Part shown: positions 27,058 to 36,037 of the stretch, one piece after another | How positions within the stretch are numbered: the stretch's first letter is position 1 | Layout of the letters: every line of letters starts with the position of its first letter | NCBI GenBank assembly: GCA_022641735.1 | Contig: JALCDQ010000005.1 | Location: 141,267-205,266 of the forward strand | Length of the DNA stretch: 64,000 nucleotides | Reading direction: 5' to 3' | DNA from: Prevotella sp. | Lineage (GTDB): Bacteria; Bacteroidota; Bacteroidia; Bacteroidales; Bacteroidaceae | Made by a program: the position numbers and the translations under genes | The notes under the pieces: model-generated | The model's database searches: none | What the model saw: the letters and a program-made list of their open reading frames with translations, nothing else | Told to the model about the DNA's origin: nothing

Positions 27058-28131
27058 TCAATCTGTTCCTAACCAGTATTTTGACTTTGGCAGATACGAC
27101 AGAAGTTTGACGATGAGGTAAACGGTGATGAAAGTACAACAGGCGATAAGTGGTATTTTGACAAGTTCGGAGCTCGAAATTCCATCCAAAAGGTCGTGAT
27201 ATAGGTTGAGAAGCATGATGTGACTGAGATACATGGCGTAACTGCAAAGGGAGATATCCACGATGAGGCGGGTCATCCAATTCTGCTTTTTGAACTCTAA
27301 TTTGCTGACGAGTGAGAAGATGCCGATGACCATCATCGCCACATTAATCACGCAGAAGTCCCATGGTATTTCAAGGTCCACCACATCTTCCACCGTGCTG
27401 ATTCTCGTATTGAAGATATAAACGGTGGCTGCATAGCCAATCAAGAGCATCATGGCAGCCGTGAATGTTGACCATACTCCATATTTTCGGAAGTATGAAC
27501 CCAATATGAGATACCCCACAAAGCCGTTAAAATAATAGAGCATCGGTGATTGATTCCAAGTGCATTCGCCCAAAACGTTGGGGTAAATCATGTGGATATA
27601 GGGCAGAAAAAGCGTTACGCCCCATATTCCCAAATAAATTTGCATCTCTCTTTTGCTACTGCTTTTTATCCAAGGTGACAAGATTGGAATGAGCAGATAA
27701 AGGCCGATAAGCATGTAGATATACCACAGATGCCCTACTTCCACTCCCCAATTTACGGGTATATGGGCAATGTTGAGCAGGCATTGGCTGATGCTGTCGC
27801 CCCGATAAAACATATAATAGACGGCAAAAGCGATACACCAGAAGAGCCAAGGAAACAAGATTCGCGTGAATCTCTTGCGGAAAAAGACGGGTGTAGAGTC
27901 TTTCATTGGCAAGAGAAAATAACCTGAAATCATCACAAACAGCCCTATGCAACTTCTCGAAAGGCTGTTGAAAAAGCCGATGGTGAAGGTGTCGGGGTAG
28001 TTGGTGAGCGTCAGATGGTCACCTATATAATAATATTCACTGGAGTGTTGCCATAACACTAAGAAGATGGCGATTACTCTTAGCAAGTCCAAAGCGATGT
28101 TGCGTTGCTTTCTTTGTGCGGTAGTTTCCAT
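27058..28131 (-). CDS. Acyltransferase 3 family (OafA-like) membrane protein
   Basis: This 357-residue protein has about 10 membrane helices. The start RNIALDLLRVIAIFLVLWQH, with the conserved Arg/His, and GLFVMISGYFLLPM are typical of acyltransferase 3. The family adds acetyl or other acyl groups to sugars of O-antigen, capsule or peptidoglycan. The gene ends 47 bp before the PorE-like start and lies 28 bp after topB, all on the minus strand. The acceptor is unknown. Confidence 0.9.
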   Translation of the reverse strand: METTAQRKQRNIALDLLRVIAIFLVLWQHSSEYYYIGDHLTLTNYPDTFTIGFFNSLSRSCIGLFVMISGYFLLPMKDSTPVFFRKRFTRILFPWLFWCIAFAVYYMFYRGDSISQCLLNIAHIPVNWGVEVGHLWYIYMLIGLYLLIPILSPWIKSSSKREMQIYLGIWGVTLFLPYIHMIYPNVLGECTWNQSPMLYYFNGFVGYLILGSYFRKYGVWSTFTAAMMLLIGYAATVYIFNTRISTVEDVVDLEIPWDFCVINVAMMVIGIFSLVSKLEFKKQNWMTRLIVDISLCSYAMYLSHIMLLNLYHDLLDGISSSELVKIPLIACCTFITVYLIVKLLSYLPKSKYWLGTD

Positions 28132-28159
28132 GATTCAATAGGGTTGGGTGTTCAGATTA

Positions 28160-30142
28160 TCATTTCTTAAAGGGTAGTTTGAAGTCGCATCCGTTCCTCC
28201 AATTCGAGCATCCATAAGCGGCATTTCCTTTGATAATAGTGCCTTTTCCACATTTGGGGCACACCTTGCCAATGATGCTGTCGTCGGCTTTCAGCGTCGT
28301 TGTTTTCTTCTTCTGAATCTTTTTCTTCAGGTCTTCATCGGTAGTGATGGCGACATGGCGATTGCTATTGTCGCGCAAAACATCATTGACGATTTCCGTA
28401 ATCTGCACTTTCAGCTCGTCGACAAACTGATTAGGGTCATATTTCTGATGCTCGATGTCGCGGAGTTTCTTTTCCCAAATGCCCGTCAACTCACAGCTTG
28501 TGAGCAGTTTCTCATGAATGGTATCGATGAGTTCAATGCCTGTGGGAGTTGCTAAAAGATTCTTCCGCTCGCGTCGGATATAGTGACGTTTGAAGAGAGT
28601 CTCGATGATTCCCGCACGAGATGATGGTCTTCCGATGCCGTTTTCCTTCAATGCGGCGCGCAATTCATCATCTTCCACAAACTTTCCGGCCGTTTCCATG
28701 GCTCTCAAGAGGGTTGCCTCCGTGTAATATTTTGGTGGAGTGGTCCACTTTTCAGTAAGAGTAGGGGTGTGAGGACCCGTTTCACCCACTGTGAAAGCAG
28801 GCAATGTGCGCTCTTCATCGTCTTTCTTAGCCTCGTCGTCATCAATCTTCTCTTCCTCTTTTGAATACACATTACGCCATCCGGGCTCTAAGATTTCCTT
28901 GCCACTGACCTTGAATTCCACCTTATCTACTGCTCCCATGACGGTTGTTGTTGAGAATTTGCAATCCGGATAAAAGACACTGATGAAGCGACGAGCGATT
29001 AAGTCGTAAACATTTTTCTCCATATCACTGAGTCCACGGGCAAGAACACCCGTTGGAATGATGGCATGGTGGTCGGTCACCTTTGATGTGTCAAAAACTT
29101 TCTTGCTCTTTGGCAACTTCTTGCCAGCGATGGGTTGGATGATAGGAAAATAGTCTTTGAGCCCATTGAGGATAGTGGGGCACTTCGGATATATATCATC
29201 CGACAGGTATTGCGTATCCACACGAGGGTATGTAGTGAACTTCTTTTCGTAAAGGCTCTGTATCAGGTTGAGAGTGGTCTCTGCTGAATAACTGAACTTC
29301 TTGTTGCAATCCACTTGCAGGGAGGTGAGGTCATAGAGGTGCGGAGGTGCTTCAGTGCCTTTCTTTTTTTGAACATCTGTTACTGCGAAAGGCTTCCATT
29401 CAATCGTACTGAATGCCTTTTCGCCATCCTCTTTATTCAAATATTTTCCTTCAGTAGCCGTAAATTGTGTATCTCGATATATCGTTGCGAGTACCCAATA
29501 AGGTTCTGACTTGAAATTGTCAATTTCTTTTTGCCTGTTGACTATCAGTGCAAGAGTCGGTGTTTGAACGCGTCCGATGCTCAAAACCTGGCGGCTTTGC
29601 CCGTATTTTAACGTGTAAAGTCGGGTTGCATTCATGCCTAAAAGCCAGTCGCCGATGGCTCGTGACAGGCCTGCAAGATAAAGACTCTGATACTGATTTT
29701 GGTCTTTCAACTGCTGAAAGCCCTCTTTGATGGCTTCATCCGTCATCGAAGAAATCCACAATCGTTTGACGGGACAAGTAGCGCCGGCCTTTTGCATCAC
29801 CCAGCGTTGTATCAATTCACCTTCCTGTCCGGCATCACCGCAGTTGATAATGCCATCTGCTGCTTGCATCAAATGTTCGATTACGCCGAACTGTTTCTTA
29901 ATTCCTTGGTCATCAATGAGTTTGATTCCGAAGCGTGGAGGTATCATCGGAAGGGCTGCGAGGCTCCAATGCTTCCAGTTTTCAGTATAGTCATTGGGCT
30001 CTTTAAGGCAGCAAAGGTGGCCAAATGTCCATGTCACTTGGTATCCGTTGCCCTCCATATAGCCGTCATGTGCCTTATCGGCGCCTATGATGCGTGCTAT
30101 ATCTTTGGCTACACTGGGTTTTTCGGCGATGCAAACTATCAT
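28160..30142 (-). CDS. topB: DNA topoisomerase III
   Basis: This 660-residue type IA enzyme relaxes and decatenates DNA. It starts MIVCIAEKPSVAKDIARIIG, with the Toprim domain ending in GDAGQEGEL (Asp103 to Glu107). The catalytic tyrosine is Tyr305 in TTYPRVDTQYLSDD. The C-terminus carries a zinc-ribbon, CPKCGKGTIIKGNAAYGCSN, which is common in Bacteroidota TopB. Length is usual. An array of 22-bp palindromes begins 76 bp upstream of its start. Nearby genes give no hint of a mobile element, so it seems to be the chromosomal topB. Confidence 0.96.
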   Translation of the reverse strand: MIVCIAEKPSVAKDIARIIGADKAHDGYMEGNGYQVTWTFGHLCCLKEPNDYTENWKHWSLAALPMIPPRFGIKLIDDQGIKKQFGVIEHLMQAADGIINCGDAGQEGELIQRWVMQKAGATCPVKRLWISSMTDEAIKEGFQQLKDQNQYQSLYLAGLSRAIGDWLLGMNATRLYTLKYGQSRQVLSIGRVQTPTLALIVNRQKEIDNFKSEPYWVLATIYRDTQFTATEGKYLNKEDGEKAFSTIEWKPFAVTDVQKKKGTEAPPHLYDLTSLQVDCNKKFSYSAETTLNLIQSLYEKKFTTYPRVDTQYLSDDIYPKCPTILNGLKDYFPIIQPIAGKKLPKSKKVFDTSKVTDHHAIIPTGVLARGLSDMEKNVYDLIARRFISVFYPDCKFSTTTVMGAVDKVEFKVSGKEILEPGWRNVYSKEEEKIDDDEAKKDDEERTLPAFTVGETGPHTPTLTEKWTTPPKYYTEATLLRAMETAGKFVEDDELRAALKENGIGRPSSRAGIIETLFKRHYIRRERKNLLATPTGIELIDTIHEKLLTSCELTGIWEKKLRDIEHQKYDPNQFVDELKVQITEIVNDVLRDNSNRHVAITTDEDLKKKIQKKKTTTLKADDSIIGKVCPKCGKGTIIKGNAAYGCSNWRNGCDFKLPFKK

Positions 30143-30218
30143 TTTCTTAATTGCTTATAGAAGTGCAAAATTACGAATAAAAATTGAGACTACGAAACTA
30201 TCTGCCATTTATTGTTTT

Positions 30219-30303
30219 GTAGAAGATGGCTTTTTACCTTGTAAACAACCATCTTTTACAACGTAAACAATCGTTGTTTACCGCCTAAAAGGTTATCTTT
30301 TAC
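30219..30303. repeat. 22-bp-period palindrome array 4 (4 units)
   Basis: Units at 30219, 30241, 30263 and 30285 with 3-bp spacers CTT, AAC, CGC. Unit 2 (GTAAACAACCATCTTTTAC) is close to the reverse complement of unit 1 (GTAGAAGATGGCTTTTTAC), matching at 16 of 19 positions. In minus-strand order the array begins 18 bp after the stop of the LUD gene. Confidence 0.9.
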
Positions 30304-30321
30304 AATCGTATTCGTAACTTC

Positions 30322-30957
30322 CTAATAACCAAGGAGTTCATCGACGAGCAACACGATGTGGCGATGAGCCGGATGTGACATCCTTTGGATGCTGACATAA
30401 TTGCATATCGAGTCGGGCGAAAGGCAGTCGTGGCAGGTCCCGTCAATCTGGCATGGCGTCTTGAAATCAAACCTCGCCATGTTTATAGGAGCAGCTATGG
30501 AGCGCGCTCTCTTGATGGCTGCATCGACGTCTTGACATACCTTGTTCAATCCGATGACGAAAATCACGTGCTTAGGACCCCATGTGATGGCGGCAACCCG
30601 ATTGCCATTGCCGTCGATATTCACGATGACGCCATCCTCAGAGATGGCATTGGCGCTCGCTAAATAATAGTCGCACTCGAAAGCCTTGCGATAGATGCGC
30701 AGCTTATCCTCCTCTGTATGAGCGTCTTCGCGGTCGTAAACGCAGTAGTTCCCGCCCTTGAGCATCGTCATGATGCCCGTTGTGCGTATGCTCATCGAGC
30801 CTCCCCACGAGATGCTGCTGCCTTCAGGAATGAGTTCTTTCACCTTATTTAATAAGGCTGTCTGATTCTCGCAGAAATACGCGTCATAGTGGCGTTGTTG
30901 CAGATGCTTAATCATCTTAGCGGCAAGCCGCTGGTTTCTGAGTTCTTTTGGTTCCAT
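30322..30957 (-). CDS. LUD-domain (LutC/YkgG-like) protein
   Basis: This 211-residue protein belongs to the LUD superfamily, with KELIPEGSSISWGGSMSIRT and VIVNIDGNGNRVAAITWGPK in the family positions and a C-terminal HDCLSPDSICNYVSIQ segment. LutC works with LutA and LutB in iron-sulphur lactate oxidation, but neither is next to this gene. Stand-alone LUD proteins of this size are widespread in anaerobes and their reaction is not known. The cluster HDC-x6-C could bind a metal, but that is a guess. Confidence 0.85.
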   Translation of the reverse strand: MEPKELRNQRLAAKMIKHLQQRHYDAYFCENQTALLNKVKELIPEGSSISWGGSMSIRTTGIMTMLKGGNYCVYDREDAHTEEDKLRIYRKAFECDYYLASANAISEDGVIVNIDGNGNRVAAITWGPKHVIFVIGLNKVCQDVDAAIKRARSIAAPINMARFDFKTPCQIDGTCHDCLSPDSICNYVSIQRMSHPAHRHIVLLVDELLGY

Positions 30958-30980
30958 TATTCAAGATTTAAATATCCTTG

Positions 30981-30988
30981 CAAAGATA
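30981..30988 (-). promoter_or_regulatory. -7 promoter element of the LUD gene
   Basis: Minus strand TATCTTTG. CAAA at 31011-31014 could be its TTTG partner at a slightly long distance (22 nt). It lies 24 bp before the ATG at 30957. Confidence 0.5.
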
Positions 30989-31086
30989 GCGAAAAAAACT
31001 TGGGTAATCGCAAAAAGCAAATATTCTTTTTTATGTTAAAACCTAAAATCTCTGGCGACAGATGACTATAATTGCCGAATTTTTTA

Positions 31087-31094
31087 TACCTTTG
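31087..31094 (+). promoter_or_regulatory. -7 promoter element of the deoxynucleoside kinase pair
   Basis: TACCTTTG fits TANNTTTG. Transcription would begin near 31101, inside the upstream part of the open frame, which is why the GTG at 31137 is taken as the start of the first kinase. Confidence 0.6.
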
Positions 31095-31136
31095 CAAGGT
31101 AAAACGAATAGGTTGAACCTTAAAAATACTGTCATC

Positions 31137-31760
31137 GTGCATATAGCCATTGCCGGAAATATAGGAAGCGGAAAGACAACATTGACCACAATGTTGGCTA
31201 AATACTATCATTGGACACCAAAGTTTGAGGCGGTGGATTATAACCCCTATCTTGAAGACTACTATAAGGACATTCCCCGATGGTCGTTCAATCTCGAGAT
31301 ATATTTCCTCAAACAGCGCTTTAAGGACCTGCTCGAAATTGCCAAATCGCAGCAAACCATCATCCAAGACCGCTCTATCTTTGAGGGCGTCTATGTGTTC
31401 ACGGCCACCAATAAAGCGATGGGAAACCTGTCGGACAGGGACTTTGATACCTATATGGGACTATTCGAGTCGATGATGATGATAGTGGAATACCCCGACC
31501 TTATGATTTATCTGCGCGCCTCGGTGCCGCATCTTGTGGAGAATATTCAGAAGCGCGGAAGGGATTATGAACAGACAATGCAACTCGAATATCTGAAAAA
31601 TCTGAACGAAAGATACGAAGATTTCATCTTCAATAAATATAAGGGAAAGGTGCTGGCAGTGGATGTTGACGACATCGACTTTCAACATAATCAGAAGGAT
31701 TTTGCGCAAATCGTCGATAAGATAGACGCTCAACTCTTCGGCTTTTTTCCCAATGAATAA
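31137..31760 (+). CDS. Deoxynucleoside kinase 1
   Basis: From the GTG at 31137 the protein has 207 residues and begins at the same point as its downstream paralogue: VHIAIAGNIGSGKTTL against MHIAIAGNIGSGKTTL. The P-loop is GNIGSGKT, followed by the substrate-site segment DYNPYLEDYYKDIPRWSFNL and the lid region QDRSIFEGVYVF. It phosphorylates deoxynucleosides for salvage; members in this clade act on dA, dG or dC. A longer frame back to 31062 would cross the promoter element at 31087-31094. It is first of a two-gene pair with a 21-bp gap. Confidence 0.9.
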   Translation: MHIAIAGNIGSGKTTLTTMLAKYYHWTPKFEAVDYNPYLEDYYKDIPRWSFNLEIYFLKQRFKDLLEIAKSQQTIIQDRSIFEGVYVFTATNKAMGNLSDRDFDTYMGLFESMMMIVEYPDLMIYLRASVPHLVENIQKRGRDYEQTMQLEYLKNLNERYEDFIFNKYKGKVLAVDVDDIDFQHNQKDFAQIVDKIDAQLFGFFPNE

Positions 31761-31781
31761 CGAAAACTAATACTTACAATT

Positions 31782-32411
31782 ATGCATATAGCAATAGCTG
31801 GAAATATCGGAAGCGGCAAGACGACCCTCACGAAGATGCTTGCCAAACGTTACGGATGGATTCCTCACTTCGAACCCGTTGATAATAACCCTTATCTGGA
31901 GGATTATTATGCCGACATGAACCGCTGGTCTTTCAACCTGCAAATCTACTTTTTGAATAAGAGATTCCGTGATGTTGTGGAGATATCAAAGAGCAATGAC
32001 ACCATCATTCAAGACCGTACCATCTTTGAGGATGCACGTATCTTCGCGCCAAACCTGCATGATATGGGGATGATGAGCGACCGTGACTTTGATAATTACA
32101 CAGACCTTTTCGACCTGATGATGTCTTTGGTGAAGTTGCCCGACCTCATGATATATATCCGTTCATCAATTCCTAACATCGTTTCGCAGATTCAAAAGCG
32201 TGGAAGAGACTTTGAAAAGTCCATCAGAATCGATTATCTTCAGGGTTTAAACCAGCGTTATGAGGAATGGATTGGCTCTTATAAAGGCCGCTTGATGATA
32301 GTGGATGGTGACAAATTGAAGTTTGAGAGCGACCCTCATGATTTCCAACAGGTTACCGATACAATAGATGCAGAGCTCTACGGATTGTTCCCTTTTGAGG
32401 AAGAGAAATAA
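31782..32411 (+). CDS. Deoxynucleoside kinase 2
   Basis: This 209-residue kinase is a close paralogue of the gene before it: P-loop GNIGSGKTTLTKML, NNPYLEDYYADMNRWSFNLQ, and QDRTIFEDARIFAP. The lid arginines are visible in IQKRGRDFEKSIRID. The two genes are a tandem duplication that kept the same active-site frame and differ mostly in the substrate loop region (Ser-Ile-Phe-Glu-Gly against Thr-Ile-Phe-Glu-Asp). This is expected if they divide purine and pyrimidine salvage. It converges with the aminotransferase, with 2 bp between the stops. Confidence 0.9.
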   Translation: MHIAIAGNIGSGKTTLTKMLAKRYGWIPHFEPVDNNPYLEDYYADMNRWSFNLQIYFLNKRFRDVVEISKSNDTIIQDRTIFEDARIFAPNLHDMGMMSDRDFDNYTDLFDLMMSLVKLPDLMIYIRSSIPNIVSQIQKRGRDFEKSIRIDYLQGLNQRYEEWIGSYKGRLMIVDGDKLKFESDPHDFQQVTDTIDAELYGLFPFEEEK

Positions 32412-32413
32412 CT

Positions 32414-33514
32414 TCAGCCTTTGAAAAGGTTGATGGCTTCGGCAATCTGAGCGGACTCCTGCCTCGTAAGACATTGATAAACAGGGAGGCTAAGCTCCTC
32501 CCGATGAATCTTCTCAGTGATGGGAAGCGAGTAATGAGTCCACTCCTGATAGCATGCTTGCTTGTGTGGAGGGATGGGATAATGGATGGCAGTTTGGATA
32601 TCATGCGCCTTCAGAAACTCTTGAAGCCGCTCTCTTTGAGCGCAAAGGATAGGGAATATGTGCCAAACATTTTCTTTTCCGCTTTGTTTTGGCAGTGTTA
32701 TGAGTGGATTTTGGATATTTTCAAGGTAATAATCGGCTATCTTCCGCCTCCTCAGATTATCCTCTTCAAGATACTGGAGTTTAACGTTGAGCACAGCCGC
32801 CTGTATCTCATCCATCCTACTATTGCGCCCTTTATAGGGAAAGATGTATTTCTCACTGCTGCCATAATTCGTCAAAGCTCTGATAACCGATGCCAATTCG
32901 GCATCATTCGTGGTAACAGCACCCGCATCACCTAATGCTCCGAGGTTCTTGCTCGGATAGAAACTATGGGCGGAAGCATCACCCAATGCCCCCGTTTTGA
33001 TGCCTTTATATTCGCATCCATGTGCTTGTGCATTGTCCTCAATGAGTTTCAATCCATGCTTTTTGCATAGTTCCGCAATCCTTTCCGAATAGGCACAACG
33101 GCCGTAAAGATGAACAATCATGAGGGCTTTTGTGTGTGTGGAAATGCGCGATTCTATCAAAGAGTCGTCTATTTCATAGGTGTCAAGGCTCGGTTCTATC
33201 AGTATTGGCTTCAGTTGATTTTCTGTTATGGCGAGTATGGAGGCAATGTAAGTGTTGGCGGGAACGATTACCTCGTCGCCTTCTTGCAAAATTCCTAATT
33301 CCTTATAGGCTCTGAGAATGAGCGTGAGAGCATCCAATCCATTGCCACAAGAGATGCAATGGCGGGTTCCGATGTAATTGGCATAGGTGTCTTCAAACGA
33401 TTTCACGGCCTCTCCTTGCAGATACCAGCCTCGCTCTACAACCTCTTTTGTCGCATCCTCAATCTCTGCAAGATACTCAGAAGTGATTCTTTTCAGTGAC
33501 AGATATTCAATCAT
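32414..33514 (-). CDS. DegT/DnrJ/EryC1/StrS aminotransferase, FdtB/QdtB-like
   Basis: This 366-residue PLP enzyme adds an amino group to C3 of a dTDP-keto-deoxysugar. The start at 33514 ([20 protein letters not shown]) overlaps the stop of the next gene as ATGA. The PLP fold is clear: [20 protein letters not shown], then the aspartate-containing [16 protein letters not shown], and the cofactor lysine in [20 protein letters not shown]. The sequence resembles FdtB (dTDP-Fuc3N) and QdtB (dTDP-Qui3N). With rfbB and the FdtA/QdtA-like isomerase in the same operon, an amino-3,6-dideoxyhexose product is very likely. C4 geometry (gluco or galacto) cannot be told by eye. Confidence 0.92.
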   Translation of the reverse strand: MIEYLSLKRITSEYLAEIEDATKEVVERGWYLQGEAVKSFEDTYANYIGTRHCISCGNGLDALTLILRAYKELGILQEGDEVIVPANTYIASILAITENQLKPILIEPSLDTYEIDDSLIESRISTHTKALMIVHLYGRCAYSERIAELCKKHGLKLIEDNAQAHGCEYKGIKTGALGDASAHSFYPSKNLGALGDAGAVTTNDAELASVIRALTNYGSSEKYIFPYKGRNSRMDEIQAAVLNVKLQYLEEDNLRRRKIADYYLENIQNPLITLPKQSGKENVWHIFPILCAQRERLQEFLKAHDIQTAIHYPIPPHKQACYQEWTHYSLPITEKIHREELSLPVYQCLTRQESAQIAEAINLFKG

Positions 33515-34449
33515 AACTCCCATTCATAAGTATCATAGACAACCCCACGACCGCCATAACCCTCCTTATGAGCAATCAATCCTTCATTCAAAACACGTCC
33601 TTTGTCCTCTGTGGAACTGCCGAAATCCAAGTAAGGATAGTCTTTGTAATCCTCAAAAATAAGCTTTTCATAGATGGCTTCCATGGCTCCCAACTCCTTT
33701 CCTTGCGGATTGGTGGCACTGTATTGACCATGGATTACCTGCGGAGTAACATATACCGTGAGCCCACCGATGATGTTTCCATCCTTGTAAGCATTATATT
33801 GGAGGATGTTTTTGGGGAATCTTGACTTCAACAACTGCATCTCTTCAAGGGAATGAACAGGTTTTGCTTGAAACCTTTCTGTAAGATTTTCCTCAAGGAT
33901 TTGCCAAAAATCGGGTAGGCTACAGTCCCTTTCTACCGTCACTCCCATCGTTTTAGCCAACCTCAAACGCCGCAGATGGTCTTTTCGCCAACGCAGATGT
34001 TGCTGGAGGAAAATCGTTGTTCCGATGTTTCTCAACGACAGATGGGCGTGGCATTTCCAAAAGATTGCGTAGAGATCTTCCTCTGATGGGTGGATATGAT
34101 ATATCCAAGGGATAGGGCGATAGACGACCTTTTGGAAACCAGCCTTCCGCAAATAGTCGTTTAAAGCCTCAAACAAGGCGCACGTATCAGCGATTGTCAC
34201 GTGGATATTCATTATCAAACCGCCATACGTAAGGCCGAAATGAGAATAAAGAGTAGTGCCCGTCTTATGGGCAGGAAGCAAGGAATGGAGCTTCCCATCC
34301 TTATAGAAAAGGAGGGAATAATCATGGAATCGGTCAGCATGATAGTCCATATAGTCACGAAAGAAGAGAAAAGTTGCATTCCTTGCTTTCGTGACATAGG
34401 CATCCCAAATTCCCTTATCAGCGGGTGTATATCTCTTTATTTCAAACAT
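33511..34449 (-). CDS. FemAB/GNAT-like acyltransferase of the aminosugar operon
   Basis: This 312-residue protein has the double GNAT fold of FemAB-like or BioF2-like acetyltransferases: [20 protein letters not shown] at the start, [20 protein letters not shown] with [24 protein letters not shown] in the middle, and [20 protein letters not shown] near the second acyl-binding site. It lies between the isomerase and the aminotransferase with 13-bp and 4-bp overlaps. FdtC-type enzymes that acetylate the 3-amino group are normally hexapeptide-repeat proteins and none is present here. This protein could therefore acylate the sugar amine, perhaps with an amino acid. That is inference from position. 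Confidence 0.75.
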   Translation of the reverse strand: MFEIKRYTPADKGIWDAYVTKARNATFLFFRDYMDYHADRFHDYSLLFYKDGKLHSLLPAHKTGTTLYSHFGLTYGGLIMNIHVTIADTCALFEALNDYLRKAGFQKVVYRPIPWIYHIHPSEEDLYAIFWKCHAHLSLRNIGTTIFLQQHLRWRKDHLRRLRLAKTMGVTVERDCSLPDFWQILEENLTERFQAKPVHSLEEMQLLKSRFPKNILQYNAYKDGNIIGGLTVYVTPQVIHGQYSATNPQGKELGAMEAIYEKLIFEDYKDYPYLDFGSSTEDKGRVLNEGLIAHKEGYGGRGVVYDTYEWEL

Positions 34450-34844
34450 TTCAGATACTTTCTGTAGTCCTCATAATCATAGATATAATCGGCTTCATCG
34501 AACAATTCAGAGGCAAGCACCAAGCATACAGCCCCACTGGAGAAGTCTTCGAGGGTGCGCCAAGTGTTCTCTTCCACCAAAAGGCCTTGATAAGGATGGT
34601 TCAAAAGATGTTTCTCTTGCCCGCTTCCATTATCCAGCGTGACGGTGAAAGACCCGCTTACAGCCACAATAAACTCACGGCATTGCTTGTGGGAATGGCC
34701 TCCGCGGCTCTCTCCCGATGGCACATCATACACCCAATAGGCCCTTTTTACATCAAAGGGCACATCCTTCAGTTGTTCAGCGACCGTGAGATTACCCCGA
34801 GGGTCACTGACTTTTGGCAGGTTGATGATGGTTCCTATCTTCAT
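34437..34844 (-). CDS. dTDP-4-keto-6-deoxyglucose 3,4-ketoisomerase (FdtA/QdtA/WxcM-like cupin)
   Basis: This 135-residue cupin has the family signature [20 protein letters not shown], then [20 protein letters not shown] with the catalytic histidine in HSHKQ, and [17 protein letters not shown]. FdtA and QdtA move the keto group from C4 to C3 of dTDP-4-keto-6-deoxyglucose, differing in C4 stereochemistry. The product is the substrate of the aminotransferase next door. It overlaps purT by ATGA and the acyltransferase by 13 bp. Length is standard. Confidence 0.93.
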   Translation of the reverse strand: MKIGTIINLPKVSDPRGNLTVAEQLKDVPFDVKRAYWVYDVPSGESRGGHSHKQCREFIVAVSGSFTVTLDNGSGQEKHLLNHPYQGLLVEENTWRTLEDFSSGAVCLVLASELFDEADYIYDYEDYRKYLKCLK

Positions 34845-36022
34845 TTCTTCATATAAGGGTCAGTGCCGAGAACGGTCTTTGCCAGTCTTTTGGCTTTGTC
34901 TCTGAGGACGTTGAGGTCGTCTCCAAGCTCTCCATAACAGAGTGTTACGCCCATTCTCCGTCCCACATGAGCTTCTGGTTTGCCAAAGATGCGGATGCGC
35001 GTGCGGTCTTCCTTCAGGGCTTCCAACAGGTTATAGTCAAGCGGTTGCTTGCTTTCTATCGGCGAGAGAATGACAGCCGAGCAACCACAATGCTCCAGAT
35101 GGATGGCTGGAATAGGCCATCCCATGATGGCACGCAGATGCAGTTCAAACTCGCTGAGATTAGTGGTATGCCCGAGGGTAACCATTCCCGTGTCGTGAGG
35201 ACGTGGTGAAAGCTCTGAGAAAATGACCTCTCCCTGCTTGGTGAGGAAGAACTCTACGCCCCAAATGCCATATCCCGTAAGGGCCTTTGTGACCTCATCA
35301 GCCATGTGTTGAGCGGTCTTCAGTGCCTCATCGGATATCTGATAAGGTTGCCAGCTCTCGCGATAATCGCCGCCTTTCTGTACGTGTCCGATGGGCGGAC
35401 AATAGATAGTAGGGGCGTGTTTTTGCGTGATGGTGAGGAGTGTAAACTCCGATTGGAAGTCGATAAATTCCTCAATGATGACCTCTTTCACATCTCCACG
35501 ACTGCCTTCCATGGCTTCCGTGAAGGCTGTTTGCAGTTCCTCATCGTTGTGAACGTAGCTTTGGCCATGTCCACTGGAGCTCATCAGCGGTTTCACCACA
35601 CATGGGAAGCCGATTTCATCGGCGGCTTTCTTGAACTCCTCAAAGGTCTTTGCATAGAAATATTTGGCTGTTCGGAGCCCTAATTCCTTAGAAGCAAGGT
35701 CACGGATAGCCCTTCTGTTCATCGTATAATTTACCGCTCTGGCACTTGGAACGACCTGAATGCCCTCCTTTTCAAAGTCAAAAAGCCGTTCTGTTCGGAT
35801 AGCTTCTATCTCGGGGACAATGATGTCTGGGTGGTGTTTTCTTACCGCTTTCTCCAGCGCATCACCATCGAGCATAGAGAAAACCTCCCTCTCGTCGGCC
35901 ACTTGCATTGCCGGAGCGTTGTCGTAACGGTCGCATGCCACCACGTAGAGCCCTGCTCTCTTGGCTGCAATTACAAATTCCTTGCCCAGTTCCCCTGAGC
36001 CTAAAAGCATGATTTTCTTCAT
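34841..36022 (-). CDS. purT: Formate-dependent phosphoribosylglycinamide formyltransferase (ATP-grasp)
   Basis: This 393-residue enzyme makes formyl-GAR from formate and ATP in purine synthesis. It has the PurT pattern: [53 protein letters not shown], and the ATP-grasp acids in [20 protein letters not shown]. All key regions appear intact and the length equals E. coli PurT. What is odd is the place: it is inside a dTDP-aminosugar operon, overlapping fdtA by ATGA and 15 bp after rfbB. It may only share transcription, or its formyl group may have a second use. PurT supplies formyl-GAR, not a free formyl donor, so the first is more likely. Confidence 0.95.
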   Translation of the reverse strand: MKKIMLLGSGELGKEFVIAAKRAGLYVVACDRYDNAPAMQVADEREVFSMLDGDALEKAVRKHHPDIIVPEIEAIRTERLFDFEKEGIQVVPSARAVNYTMNRRAIRDLASKELGLRTAKYFYAKTFEEFKKAADEIGFPCVVKPLMSSSGHGQSYVHNDEELQTAFTEAMEGSRGDVKEVIIEEFIDFQSEFTLLTITQKHAPTIYCPPIGHVQKGGDYRESWQPYQISDEALKTAQHMADEVTKALTGYGIWGVEFFLTKQGEVIFSELSPRPHDTGMVTLGHTTNLSEFELHLRAIMGWPIPAIHLEHCGCSAVILSPIESKQPLDYNLLEALKEDRTRIRIFGKPEAHVGRRMGVTLCYGELGDDLNVLRDKAKRLAKTVLGTDPYMKK

Positions 36023-36037
36023 TTTCTATTGTTGATA

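Noticed and set aside
31062..31136. 25-codon N-terminal extension of deoxynucleoside kinase 1
   Set aside because: It contains the -7 promoter element, and the paralogue starts exactly at the GTG position.
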